A DNA stretch of 64,000 bases. Source: Pelodera strongyloides. Lineage: Eukaryota > Nematoda > Chromadorea > Rhabditida > Rhabditidae. The notes beneath the pieces were generated by a model, which was not told the origin of the DNA, did not search any database, and saw only the letters and a program-made list of their open reading frames with translations. How positions within the stretch are numbered: position 1 is the first letter of the stretch; every line of letters begins with the position of its first letter. The translations under genes and the position numbers were made by a program. The stretch covers positions 62,001-126,000 of the forward strand of contig JAANDG010000401.1 of assembly GCA_036852015.1 (NCBI GenBank), in the 5' to 3' direction. Positions 1 through 11,900 of the stretch are shown here, piece by piece.

Positions 1-2540
1 AATGTGAGGGAGCACACATCGCCTTACCTTGTGCTCCAAGGAAGTCGCGAACAGGCGTATGCTGTCCCGAGGCGAACTCATGTGGAACCACCTGCTCAAC
101 AGATGTTCCCGGATGAAGAACGAGGTTTCCGCCCACGCATCGATCCCCCAAAGATCCGACTGCCAACGTTTCACGGACGTCGTGGAGAGGATTGGAACAA
201 ATTTGCAAGTATGTTCAAGGCCGTCATCCACAATCGCAGCGACACCTCTGACGAAGAAAAGCTCTGGTATCTCATCGGATGTCTACAGGACGACGCAGCC
301 AACGTCATCAGTGGTCTCAAGTACACGGCGGAGTGCTACCCAATCGCAATGGAGCTGTTGGAAGAGCGGTATGGGGACCGCGATGAAGCAAAACGAAAGC
401 TTGTCGAAGAACTTCGTCGCCTGGGACGCGCAGCAAGGACAGACGGCTACGAGTATTACGACAAGCTGATGTCCATCGCAACCAGTTACGAGCACTGGGA
501 ACGAATACAGAAGAAGAGCCGCTGCGGGTACTCATCGACGACACCGTGCCGCAGTGGATTCGCACGTACGTCGACCAGGAGAGACTCCGTGAACCAGCCT
601 GGACTACGGCCAAGTTGCTGACTACGATACGCCGTGTGGTCCATTTGTTCAGCAACAGACGCGACCACGACGACTTTCGGATCACCACTATTCCGGCAGC
701 AAACTCCCCGAGCAATAACCAGTCGAAGCAGCATCTACAGCAACGGCTGCAGCAGCAGAGAACATTCGACAACTCGAGGAACATGCACGAGGAGCCCGAA
801 GAAATGCGGCCCCAGTCAAGGACGAATATTCGATGTTCGACGCCGCCCGAACAGTTGCAAGACAGACCCGAGACCCGGCGATGCTACAACTGCGGACGAC
901 ATGGTCATCTTGCGGCACACTGCAGGAGCAGAGACAAGAACTCAAATTCCAATGTGGTCTACGAACAGATTGAAGAAGTTCCGACTGTGCAGCTGACTTC
1001 AAACGATCAAAAAGCTGATGGAGAGACGCCACTGCCTATTGCCCAAGGATACGTGATAAATCCATCCACAGGCAGGCGCGTGAAAACGCTCATCTTGCTG
1101 GATACTGGCAGCCAGAAGGACTACGTCACCGATGCCCTCGTCGACGCGCTGCAGCTGCAAAGGATGGACGAGAAGACGCTCACCATAAATGGATTTCTCG
1201 GCAAGAAGACAAGAGTGCAGGCCGCTACGACTCAGATACTCATCGAAGGTCGAAAAGGCGACAGAACAAAAGTCACCGCCACCTGCATCAAACGCCCCGT
1301 GAATCCGCTGCACCTCAAGCGAGTAGCCGAAGATGGAAAATCCCTCGTCAGCCATTTCGGGATTCCCAGCGTCATCCTCGGAAACACAAGTGCATGGAAG
1401 TTCATCAAGGGCAAGAGCAAGAAAGTCGTCGATGGATTCAAGTGCCTGGATAGTACGTTTGGTCTCTTACTGACAGGAGAGCGAGCGGAAGTCGAAGAAG
1501 CCACATCCGCCATCGCGAACGTACAGCACTTCAGCCACTACATCGGAGACCGGAACTCGACGACAACGATTAGCTGCGAGAAAGTGAAGGACCAGCCACG
1601 AACACGGAGAAAACGTCGGTCCCCTCCCGTGCGAAGAAGCAGCTCCCACAATGAACAACGAATTCGACACGCGAACTCATCAAAAGATCGGGACCGTCTG
1701 ACGAGCAAAGACGCTGACGAACGACATAAAGCGCCCCAAGACTGTGCGAGCTCAGGTCGAAAGTGCCAAGGAGCCCGGACACGAGAGCCTGCAGGACCGA
1801 AGCTTGGAGAAAATTCACACAACTGCGGCCGCCCCAAGGACTTCCATTCTGAAAGGAAGAACGTCCAGCCTGACCACACGGAGAGTGCGATTCCGAAGAG
1901 GTCCAGAAGACGACGAAAAGAGGCCGTGCAACGTAGAGAGGTACTTTAATACTAACTGAGTTTAACATTAGCACTTCCCGAGAATAATAATATGTAATCT
2001 CTACTTATCATTGTTGATCTATTCTAACTACCCGATTTTCTAGTGTAATAATTATTTGAGAACATCAGTGAGTGTTTATTAGATGTTTATTCAACATACC
2101 ACCCCAATTGCAATTCTCATTTTCTCGTAGGCCCGGAGTGTCTTGAATATCCTATTCAAGGTTTAGTTTTTAGTTATATTCGACGGTAACTTATATTATT
2201 CTCAATAAGATTATTTACTTAGCTAGGGTTAGCCATATTTGCATATTGTCTAGCTTATCACCTTGTTGACAGCCGTTACCACGTTTACAACTATTTGGAA
2301 ACGATCAGGAACTTAATCTCTAAGAAAGCCGCCAAGTTCGCTTGTAACAAACATTGATAAGAATGTATAACTGTATTTCCCTCTAATATTCGCATTATAT
2401 TTCGTAATCTGTCTGTATCCATAATTCTTCTGTACAGTATATAAGCAACTAATATTTCATAATAAATGAGGTTCAACCCTTTGCGAGATCATCGTCTCTA
2501 CCGTATAACGTTGCACACGTCACAATACATTCTATTAAAT
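1..2540 (+). mobile_element. BEL/Pao-type LTR retrotransposon, internally deleted
   Basis: The left 1.95 kb encodes gag and protease pieces of a BEL/Pao element (see the coding entry). No reverse transcriptase, RNase H or integrase follows the protease: the reading frame runs into a basic, arginine-rich tail and stops at 1949. The AT-rich stretch from about 1950 to 2540 has no coding capacity and may be the 3' LTR, because it carries AATAAA at about 2461 and ends just before host gene sequence; I could not see the other LTR, so this is inference. The 5' end is cut by the window edge. The element is antisense to the CstF-77 gene that surrounds it. Confidence 0.7.
4..1949 (+). pseudogene. BEL/Pao gag (DUF1759) and aspartic protease, frameshifted
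   Basis: Two overlapping frames make one gag-protease. The first frame (4 to about 505) has the gag core typical of DUF1759 (LPTFHGRRGEDWNKF, then LIGCLQDDAANVISGL). Similarity moves to another frame near 505-512: LRVLIDDTVPQWIRTYVDQE begins at about 522 there. That frame carries a CCHC zinc knuckle (CYNCGRHGHLAAHC, about 891-932) and a retroviral-type protease motif LLDTGSQKDYVTD (about 1096). After the protease there is only a basic tail (RTRRKRRSPP, RSRRRRKE). The frame change in a GAA/GAG-rich stretch looks like a small indel; a programmed shift is possible but unsupported. Gag packages element RNA and the protease matures the polyprotein; this copy cannot move by itself. Confidence 0.75.
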
Positions 2541-2611
2541 AAAAACTCTATCAACACCGTTAATTAAGCAAACGCTAAATACAAAATTATCGCGATATCA
2601 ACATTGCAAAC

Positions 2612-2973
2612 CTCATGTTCGATGTAGGCCTTCCAATAGCGACCCGCATTTGGAAACTGTGTGACCAACTTCTCGTAAAAATCCTTCGCTTGTTCGATCG
2701 GTCTTGTCTATAACTTGCAGTCTACGACTAGCACAGGAAGTTTTTTTTATTGATCAACCACTCTACAATTCCAGGATCTTCAGATGCGGATGCTTTTCAT
2801 GGCACATCAGTGACCTATCGTCCAACTTTCGCGTAGACATCAAATCATTTCAGAAGCATAAAACTTGGTAATTCCAATACCTGTGATTCTCTCAACAGCA
2901 AGTTCCACGCATCTACATCAAATGGGTTTACTTCAATGCGTCTTTCAGGACTGACAATCGAGTTAGACGTCAT
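2612..2973 (-). CDS. Cleavage stimulation factor subunit 3 (CstF-77), N-terminal exons
   Basis: Two exons on the minus strand, 2973-2881 and 2707-2612, join in phase 0 to 63 residues: MTSNSIVSPERRIEVNPFDV, DAWNLLLRESQ, then TRPIEQAKDFYEKLVTQFPN and AGRYWKAYIEHE. This matches the first HAT repeats of CstF-77 (NPYDLDAW..LLREAQ..PIDKAR..YERLVAQFP..GRFWKLYIEAE), known as suf-1 in C. elegans. CstF-77 is the scaffold of the nuclear cleavage stimulation factor, which binds the GU-rich element in mRNA 3'-end formation. An acceptor AG at 2981-2982 lies 8 bases before the ATG, fitting trans-splicing. The exon 2 donor is GTTTGC. No later exon is visible; the rest must lie left of the window beyond the BEL element, or the gene is broken here. 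Confidence 0.8.
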
Positions 2974-3200
2974 TTACGATCTGCAACGCAAACTAAAAAA
3001 CCCAAACTTTTGCGGAAAGAACAAAGAAAAATAGCATAAATGCAAACCAGGTGAATAAAGCCACAACTAAAAACGTGTCGCAGTTCATCCATCACTCGCA
3101 CTTCACTATAAGACGGCAGGTAAAGAATTTATTGATCTAACAACATCACAATCAACAAACGACAGAAAAGTTATAACAATTTATTTAACAACAAAAACAA

Positions 3201-4803
3201 TTATTGTTTGTCAATGGTCTCCTCGGTATGCTTTCCCTTGAGGACTCCAAGAGCGCGGGCACGTCCAGCAGACTTTCTCTCAACAGCACTTCGTCGCTCG
3301 TGGTCAAGCTTCAGCTTAGTGATTTGTACCTGAAATAACATTGGTGAAAGGCAAAAATTAATATATATAATAGATAAACTTGCCTCACAAAGTGATTACA
3401 ATATAGTAGTTAGTCTAACACTGATGCCTATGTCGATAATTAAAAGTTTACAAGCTGACAGCGGACACTAGACGGAAAAAGATGCGTGGGACTTCGCTGG
3501 CAGGGACAATTCACATAAACAGTGCGCACACCAAGTCACATGCAAATAGTGAACCAGATAAGCACAAGCGGCAACCCGAGATGACATATTACGCCGGGGA
3601 GAAAATTATTATATCAGTCTACGCGAGCCGCAGTTACAAACAATGGTTATACATGTATTAACGCTGTGTCTGACATGCACTAACAAATATTCAGAAGGGC
3701 CCAGTTCAAAATTATGGGAAATGGACTACCAACAATCGTACTAACCGTCAAAGCGCGAGGAACAATTGGGCGACCTGTTACGTTTTGCGGCAATTCAAAC
3801 AAAATCGAAAAGACAGCAAGGAATTAGCTGTTTACTAAACAGCCCTATTTGAAAAACTATTGCTCTTATTGTAAAGAATAATCTATGTGACAAGATAGAA
3901 TAATTTATGTGAAATAATGGGATTCTATAACAAGAAACGTTGATAATATGTAAACCACCGCAACAAAAATATTCACTAAGTAATACGGCGGTTCACTAAG
4001 TATTTAAAAACTTGGGAGAATTAAATCGGTTTGGCTAGTACGAAAATGCTAATAACAGATCACCCTGGCTCAGGGAGCACACATAATTAGTTACAAAAAA
4101 CGAACATTCAATAATAAAGATGAAAACAAATAATAAAGTACCTTTGATGGGTGGACGCCAACATGAACGGTGGTTCCATTTGCCTTTTCACGGGTGATCT
4201 TATCAATGTGGACGACCCACTTGGCTCTGTGCACACGAATAACACGTCCGGTGTTGCCCTTGTAGTGACCGCGCATGACAATAACCTCATCTTCAGTTCT
4301 AGAATAGTTGTTATAAGACACCATGATATATGGCATGAATGGACGAGACCATTACATACTGATCTCGAACGAAATTAAAGTCAGGATGGTTAGACATTGA
4401 ACAATTCGCTCCATTGGAATATATTTTAATTAAAAAATATTTCAACGCCCAGGAGTCGAACCTTTCTTGGAGATAAAACTACTTTACAAAATACTTGATA
4501 AAGTGAATGTGAGAAACTCGTTACATTTCAACAACAGATAATTGGGGTAGATATGAACAAGAACGCGGTAGACCCACAATAACAAAAAAAAATAGAGGAC
4601 AGATCTAGGCGCTAACGTTTTGCCAGTAAACGTTTAAAAAAAATAAAAGCATACCTGATAGGAATAGCCTTGATTCCGTGCTTCTGGCGCAGCTCCTTTG
4701 TCAGGGGAGAAGACATAATCTTTCTTCTGATGTGATCAGGGGCATTGTTGTGCCTGAAGCGGGCCTTACGGGAGCTGGAGGAAACGAAAGGGTTACGCTT
4801 CAT
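3201..4803 (-). CDS. rpl-26: 60S ribosomal protein L26 (uL24)
   Basis: Three exons on the minus strand (4803-4655, 4298-4142, 3329-3201) total 435 nt, 144 residues plus TAA, the normal length for L26. Exon 1 gives [20 protein letters not shown] and [20 protein letters not shown]; exon 2 carries the KOW motif ([20 protein letters not shown]) and the signature [18 protein letters not shown]; exon 3 is the basic C-terminus ending ETIDKQ. L26 binds 25S/28S rRNA near the polypeptide exit tunnel of the large subunit. An acceptor AG at 4810-4811, six bases before ATG, suggests SL trans-splicing; no conventional first exon is seen. The exon 2 acceptor is TTCTAG rather than TTTCAG. Phases join cleanly (AG|A, then phase 0). 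Identification is secure. Confidence 0.96.
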
Positions 4804-5157
4804 TTTACCCTGGAATATACACATTCAGAAATCCAAACTGCAAAAAAAACTGACCAACCAAAGCAGACAGTAGGACTAAACGCACTCTTCATTCATTCAA
4901 AATAACGGTAGAGCGAAAACAAAGAAAAACACGAAAAAAAAGTTGCAAAACCGTGTATATTTTCCTACAATTTTGGCCAAAAAATCAGAAATTCTCAAAA
5001 AGTACGTTGGCACATTGCCAAGAAATGACAGTACTAGGCAACGGATCGTTTGTGAACTCGTATACTTAATCAGGCAACCGGCGGCAAATTTAAATAACTG
5101 AATTCATACACCTTTCAAAATTTCACAGAATAATTTTTTTTTTCAAATAAAACTAAG

Positions 5158-5792
5158 GGCGCGTTCGGTTGCTCTTTCCGAAAGGAAAACATGCAAATTT
5201 ATCGTTCGGGTTGGATCTTTCCGAAAGGATTTAATGCTTTGAGAAAGCAAAAAACACAGTATGAATTTGCATGTTGAACATGCAAATGTATGAATTAGCA
5301 TGGTTAACATGCAAATTCATACTGTATTTTTTTTTTTTTTTGTGAATACCACTTTATTCAGACATACAATCATCACACATAGACTTAAGCATGTAGAATC
5401 CAGGGTCCCGTTTGCTCTCGAAGTCGGGGATCTTCATTTTTAGCTCCAATCCAAGGCGGTGTCTCTTAGCCGATGTGTCCTATAGAGTGAAGTAGACGAT
5501 AGAAGACGGCACAGAAGATAATACAGAGCGAAAGGTCCGTCCTAAGGCTAGGCAAAGGGAGCGCCTTAACTTTATTCCCGACGCCGTGGCATGTTTGCAA
5601 GATGGTAGCACTGGGCGGGATTCGAACCCGGGTCGTATGGGTGAGAGACGAGAACTTTGCCAGTGAGCCACGACGCCCCTTAAACGACGCCCCATTTTTG
5701 GCTTTCTCAAAGCATTAAATCCTTTCGGAAACAGCCAACCCGAACGATAAATTTGCATGTTTTCCTTTCGGAAAGAGCAACCCGAACGCGCC
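5158..5792. mobile_element. Harbinger-like foldback element, interrupted by a SINE
   Basis: The two ends are inverted copies over about 110 bp: GGGCGCGTTCGGTTGCTC then TTTCCGAAAGG at 5158 onward, and the complement ending CGAACGCGCC at 5792. Inner blocks (AAAGGATTTAATGCTTTGAG and complement) also pair. TAA precedes the left end. Copies of the same termini occur at 31083, 32206 and 32435. The T(T/A)A flank and the GGG start resemble PIF/Harbinger MITEs. No transposase is present, so it would be non-autonomous. Confidence 0.75.
5327..5679 (-). mobile_element. tRNA-derived SINE nested in the foldback element
   Basis: On the minus strand the element starts with a tRNA-like head (5679 to about 5606): box A-like TGGCTCACTGG and box B GGTTCGAATCCCGC are both present. 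It ends in an uninterrupted A run (T run at 5327-5341 on plus) preceded by GAATAAAG. The body of about 270 bp has no ORF. The head, the A tail and the position inside another element are what a SINE insertion should look like. The 3' tail resembles that at 55329. Confidence 0.7.
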
Positions 5793-5955
5793 GTAAAATT
5801 GTAATTGTATTCGATTCTTTGCAGAACTTGGTTCTTTTCGTTCATGCTTTGTGTACATCGTCTTGTGTTATAGAATTAAAAGGTTGTTTTGTCGTGACAC
5901 CGATTTGAGTCCGTTTTTGCCGTACAAACATTTGCAGTACTTTATTTTAGCTACA

Positions 5956-8900
5956 ATGAGGCCAGACATAAAGGATCGGGATTATATGTACCGTTTGATA
6001 ATTGGGTAAGCTATGTTTTATATAAATACTTTATTTCACATAATTGCAAAGTAAAGTGCTCAGAAGAGCCGAAAGACAAAAAGGCAATAATACACCAAAA
6101 AAACAAGCAACGAAAAAACACGAACACGAACAAAGAATGAGAAAGTGAGAAAATATAAATTTTATTCAAGCACCAATATTGCAATCTGCCTGGTCACTCA
6201 ACTCAACGAGATCGAGCGCGTTAATTTTCGATTTGAACGATTCTATAGTTGAGCTGCGGACAGTCGCCTCGTCAAGAAGATTCCAAATTCTAGTGACTCG
6301 ATGCTTAAAAAATGATTGAGTTTGTAACGTCGAAACCATTTCCTGACGTATATATAAAGAGTTACCATCTCTCCTCTGTCTACCACCTAAAATGAACATA
6401 CTATCGAGCACGGGGTGTTTATGCAACCCAAAACCTCGGACGATCTTAAAACATTCTATGAGATCGTACACGATCCTTCGATGTTGTAGAGATTTTAGAC
6501 TAAACACTGTTAACCGTTCCTCTTTAGTGAAATTATGATACATTTCATAATTGATCTTATTGAGTGCTATTTTTGTGAAACGATTTTGCACTCGTTCTAC
6601 CAAGAGGATTTCGTTTTTAGAATAAGGAGACCATACAGTAGAAGCATATTCCAAGATGGGACGGACATAAGAAGTATAGCTTTTAAGATAAACAGAGAGA
6701 TTTGGCTGAACAATGGATTTTAGGATACGAGTTGCAGTTACCGTTGCAGACCGGACTATTTTCTCAATATGCGAACTGAAACTTAAGTCCGACGAGACCA
6801 TAATACCGAGATCGCGAATAGTATTGATTTTAGGGACGACAGAGCCATTGATTTTCAGAGGGAATTCCCACTGATCACCAATTGCGAGGTGCTGGCATTT
6901 AGGCTCGGAAATCTTCATTTTCCAAGTGTTTGACCAAAGCAGTAAATTTTCCAGCTCCTCTCGCATTTGGTAATATGCAACATGAGGGTCAGCCTTTTCC
7001 ATCACACGTGAGAGTTTTACATCATCAGCGTACATAACGATGGAGCTTCCCCCCAAACTGCACAAATCAATGTCGTTAATATAAATTAGAAAAAGGATTG
7101 GTCCAAGAATGCTGCCTTGAGGAACACCACTAGAACATGGGAGGGATTTTGAGACAGCATTTTTGTACTTCACTTGAAAAGTGCGATCAGACAAATAGGA
7201 CGAAATCCAATCACATACTAGGGAAGAAATTCCATACATACGAAGCTTATACAACAGAAAACGGTGGTTAACAATATCGAATGCCTTCGCAAAGTCAATA
7301 TAGATACAGTCCACTTGTTCTCCGTTTTCTTTAGCCTCGAACCATTCGCTCATGCACGTTAAAAGTTGAGTTGTGGTGCTTCTCCCTTTGAGGAAGCCGA
7401 ACTGGTTCGAGGAAAAGAGATCACGAGAAAACATGTGATCCATAATAGAGGACTTTAAGATATTTTCAAAAACCTTACAGATAGAGGAAGTTAAAGAAAT
7501 AGGACGATAGTTTTCGATTTGAGTATGAGGTGGTTTTTTAGGCAACGGAGCAACAAACGCGTGCTTCCATTCTTCAGGCAAGACACACAGGAGAAGAGAC
7601 TTGTTGAAAAGCTTGGTTAAAATAGGGACTAGAATAATACGCAGATTCTTAATAACAAACGAGGAAATACCATCAGGCGTTTGCGAATGCTTATTTGGCA
7701 GGTCACGAATGGCACTTTCCACTATCGATTCCGTAATCAAAAAATTGCACTGCGCAGGGCCAGGGTAGGGAGAAGAAAATGGGGGAATGGGAGAATCGTC
7801 ATCGGGCACATAAACAGAGTGGAAGAAATTTGCAAAGAGATTGGAAATCTTAACAGGATCGGAAACATGGACAGGGGAAGAAACGGAAGGGACGAAAAAT
7901 GATTGCGAGACAGCAGAGGGGTTTTTGCTTTTTGAGTTTAAATAAGAAAAGAATTTCTTGGGATCATTCGCATTAACCGCTCGCCTCTCGATATTTGCCT
8001 CAAACCTTTTACACATAGTTCGGTATTTTTTGTCGGCAACTGCAAAACGTTCCTGCCCACCAGGCTGGTCTATGTTAGAAAAAGCTTTTTCCATACTTAA
8101 CTTAGCCCAGCCGATGTGTCGAGGAAGTTTATTTGAGCAAGGTTTTTGTGGAATACGAGAAATAGCGGATTTAATACACGAGAGAAGGAAAGCGTAATCC
8201 TCTTGAATAGTTGAATTTCTCGTACAAAAGGAACGGAAATCAGTGTCAGATATTTTACTGCTAATAAATACAAAATCGTCCGGGGTTAAGCGTTGAAAAT
8301 TACCAGAAAATTGCTCGATAGTAGATTCCAGCACGAGGTCGAAGACAAGGGAGAGATGGTCGCTCTGCGCAATGGGAGCCACAGTTTGAATATTCTCCAC
8401 AACGTCGAGACTGTCTGCAACAACAACATCAAGAATTCTTACACTATCTCGAAAAGTAGGCAGCTTATTCAATAAAAACATATTGTTGCAAGAAAGAAAA
8501 TCTTTGAACTTTTCCGCTGGCTTACCAACGAACGAAAATTGGCTAGCAAATTGAACATTAAAATTGAGATCACCAAGAAGCACATTTGAATCACGATCTG
8601 TTAGATAAGTTTCTATACAATCCAAAATACCTTCAGTGTCAACTATAGAAATGTCGGGAGGCCTATAGCAAAGAACTATGCGTAGACTACAAGAAGCGTG
8701 AATATCAACTATACATAAATTGCAGTTACTAACAAAACCAGAAAATATTTCATTTGAACAAATACGCTTATCAACGAAAAGACATATGCCGGCACCCCTA
8801 ACCTTACCACTATCAAGTGGCCTATCATTTCTATATACTATATAATTACCACACGGGTCTAATAAAGCGGAGCACGTGTTTGAATCAAGCCATGTTTCAC

Positions 8901-11900
8901 AGATGGCAATGACCGAATATTCCAATGTACGTGTCATATTTTGAATTACATATCTTCTGTTGTGACTACGAGACAAAATTGAATGAGCATTAAAACTGAT
9001 ACAAGATAAACGATTCAATCTGCAAGTCGCGATTTTCGGATCGCCTAGCCCGGCGTGTTCCCCACTGACAGACGAGGAAAATCCTCATCTGACGGAAGGG
9101 AGCGCTCACTGCCAGGAGACCCCAAAATTGCACTGTTAAAGGGGTCAAAAGCCGGCACAGTCTCATCGCCATCATCTGGGACATAGGTCGCCAGAGTATG
9201 CCCGAGTACACTATTGGGAGAGCTCTCGACAACAGTTGGTTGTACAGGAGCGGGGATGGGCTGACTAGTGGATTGTGCTGGAGTCAAGGGCCTAGGTCTC
9301 ACGTTCGCACGCTCCTTAGGAGAACTAGGAGAACTAGCCTTACTGGACTCCCCCGGATGCCAGTGAGGAGGATGAGTGCGCACATATTGTGCACGCTTAT
9401 CCTCCGGCAACGAGGGACGACAGTAAAGCCAGCTGTACTCCTTTCCAAAGTATTGAGTATACAACGAAGGGCGATTTAGAAAACTAACAAATGCAGATAC
9501 ATAATGACTATTCTCTTTATGGTCCTGTATTTGCGTATTTATCCGTAGATTGATGTGTCTTGGATTTTACAGGCAACCTTTATATGTGTGTATTTGTATT
9601 ATCCGGTGAGTATTTCATCCGTGGATTGATGATTATTGTATTTTTCAGGCAATTATTCTATGACGGTCATCAGCAACTCGCACTTGGACTATCGACAGCC
9701 ATTGGTTGCTCAGCTAATCCGCCTGCTCCTTGCGATAAACTATTCCGTCTCGTTTCTGTCGCTAAGCAGTTTGTTGAGACGGAAACTGAGGAGAAGAGCG
9801 CATTGCAGGTGTGGTTCTTTACATAGTTTGGCGGACACAGGTGTTGTGAACGCGACCGAGATTCATATTGCAGGTTTAGAGTATTCTGTCTACCTTTCAT
9901 GATATATTTCTCTCTGTCGTGTCGATGTTCCAGTTTGAAGTGGGATTTATAATAAAAAGCTGTATAAAATTGGAATTATTTCAGTTTGATGTACTCTCCG
10001 CAGGGTTGGACCTAGAGTTTGATGCCGATGTCATTCCCGTGTCCCCTGAGCCATCTCAATACGAAACCATATACCTCACCGCTCACAAGGCACCATGTAG
10101 AGCTGCCGCGTTCAATGTGGACGGTTAGTTTTTTTTTGATTGAAGACTGATATGATCTTTCAACATCCCTTGATTCATAATGCTGAATCCTTGAATTGTG
10201 CTGCCCTGCCATTTTCAAGTTAAATTCAAACCGGTCTAGTGTCGACTGCGTCTCCGCGCGGCAGTCCTTATGCATAACGAGCAAGGGATAAATATATCTA
10301 ATTTTGTACATAGTAACTACTGTATGTTTCTTAGATTGAAGGGATTGAAGGGAATGATCTTATTTTATATGAAAAGTGAAATGCCATATCGTTCATTGTC
10401 TATTGCTTCGTTGTAGGTACCCTATGTGCCACTGGCTCGGCAGACTGCTCTATCAAAGTGCTCGACGTCGAGCGTATGGTGGCCCGGGAGATCCGAGGAG
10501 ATTCTGCCGATAATGGACCAGACTCCCAGCATCCAGTCATTCGAACACTCTATGACCACATTGATGTCAGTGTTTACAGATTTCTAGTCGTATCATCGAA
10601 TGTCTCTTATTGATAGTACTAACCACCGTGTGAATTGTATTATATATTAGTGGAACTACTGTTCAAAACAATACGACTCCCGGACTCCCGAATAAACATC
10701 AAAGACACATATGTAAAATTGTCCTTACTTATATTTTACATCTTTGTTGATGTTGATAGTTGATATGTCTTTGATGTTTATTCCTTGAGGCCTAAATGCT
10801 CGAAGATCTACCTTGAGTATTTATATATTCTCCCATAATGGATCGTATATCGTATCTCAACAAAACTATATTGATCATGACATAAACGGAGTGATGATTT
10901 TTGTAACTATCCGTTAGTTTTGAGACTTAATGTGGGACTTATGAACCTCAGTCGTCTAACTCTACGTAGCCCAACCGAAATGTGTATATTAACGAACTGA
11001 TACAAATAGTTAATTATTATTATCTTCAAAGTGTATTTCAGGAGGTGACCGCTATTGCCTTCCACCCGAGAGAACAGATCCTTGTGTCTGGCTCAAACGA
11101 TAACACGGTCAAAGTATTCGACTATTCCAAGCAAGCTGTAAAGCGCGCGATGAAAACAATCACAGTGAGCTTCAGACATTCTTGTTTTTCGTATAAATAT
11201 ACATTTGCATGTAGGTATCTTACAACCGTTACAAAGTTCAAGTAGAAATCAGTAGTCCTGTGAGGCCATATTCACCACTCCGATTCCGGCGCGGAAATAG
11301 TCCCTGGGACAGAAACTAGCATTCTAATGTGAGAGACGCAGAGAAAAAGACGGGGAATTCCCCATGGTGAACTGTGTAGTGAATATGGCCTCTGGGTACT
11401 ACTCATTTTCCCTTGTTGTTATTTTCCCTAGAAAAACGAAGAAGTATAATGACGACTAGTTAAATGAAATTACAACCTCTTACCTTGTGTGTGAAACATT
11501 GATATTTTGAAGAAAAAAAATATATATTTTTCAGGAGGTCTCCCCAATTCGAACTTTGTCTTTTCACCCCAGTGGAGAATTCTTGCTGATTGGAACTGGT
11601 AAGAAAAAGAAAACTAATATTTTATGTAATTCGAGGATGCAGTTTGATTGTTTTTGTTAGGTATAATTATCGAGCATAAATGATTGTGTGCCATCATGGG
11701 ACGATTTCTAATTTCTAAATTTCTAGAGCAAATCCCATACACTATCTCCCTTAACCAGTTTCAACGACTTTTTAAGTAACCACAATGCAAGTAATATTAC
11801 AGGTTTCGGAGAACAATATGTGTCCTATCTTTGAGCAACCCTCTTCATGGTGCGGGTTATCCGTGAGGTTTCGTTGACCGTTTTTGTTTTATTTAAATGT

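Larger units (their letters stand above)
6150..9490 (-). mobile_element. CR1/jockey-type LINE, apparently full ORF2
   Basis: A non-LTR retrotransposon lies antisense in CstF-50 intron 1. It has a short ORF1-like frame (9464-9045) followed by one uninterrupted 950-codon ORF2 (9018-6166). The 3' end is not sharply visible; it falls between about 6010 and 6165. I saw no clear target-site duplication. The open 2.85-kb ORF2 suggests a young insertion. A second, older LINE of a related type is at about 58600-62290. Confidence 0.85.

Noticed and set aside
9198..9902. Several 80-90-codon plus and minus ORFs around CstF-50 exon 2
   Set aside because: They are shadows of the LINE ORF1 region and of CstF-50 exon 2.
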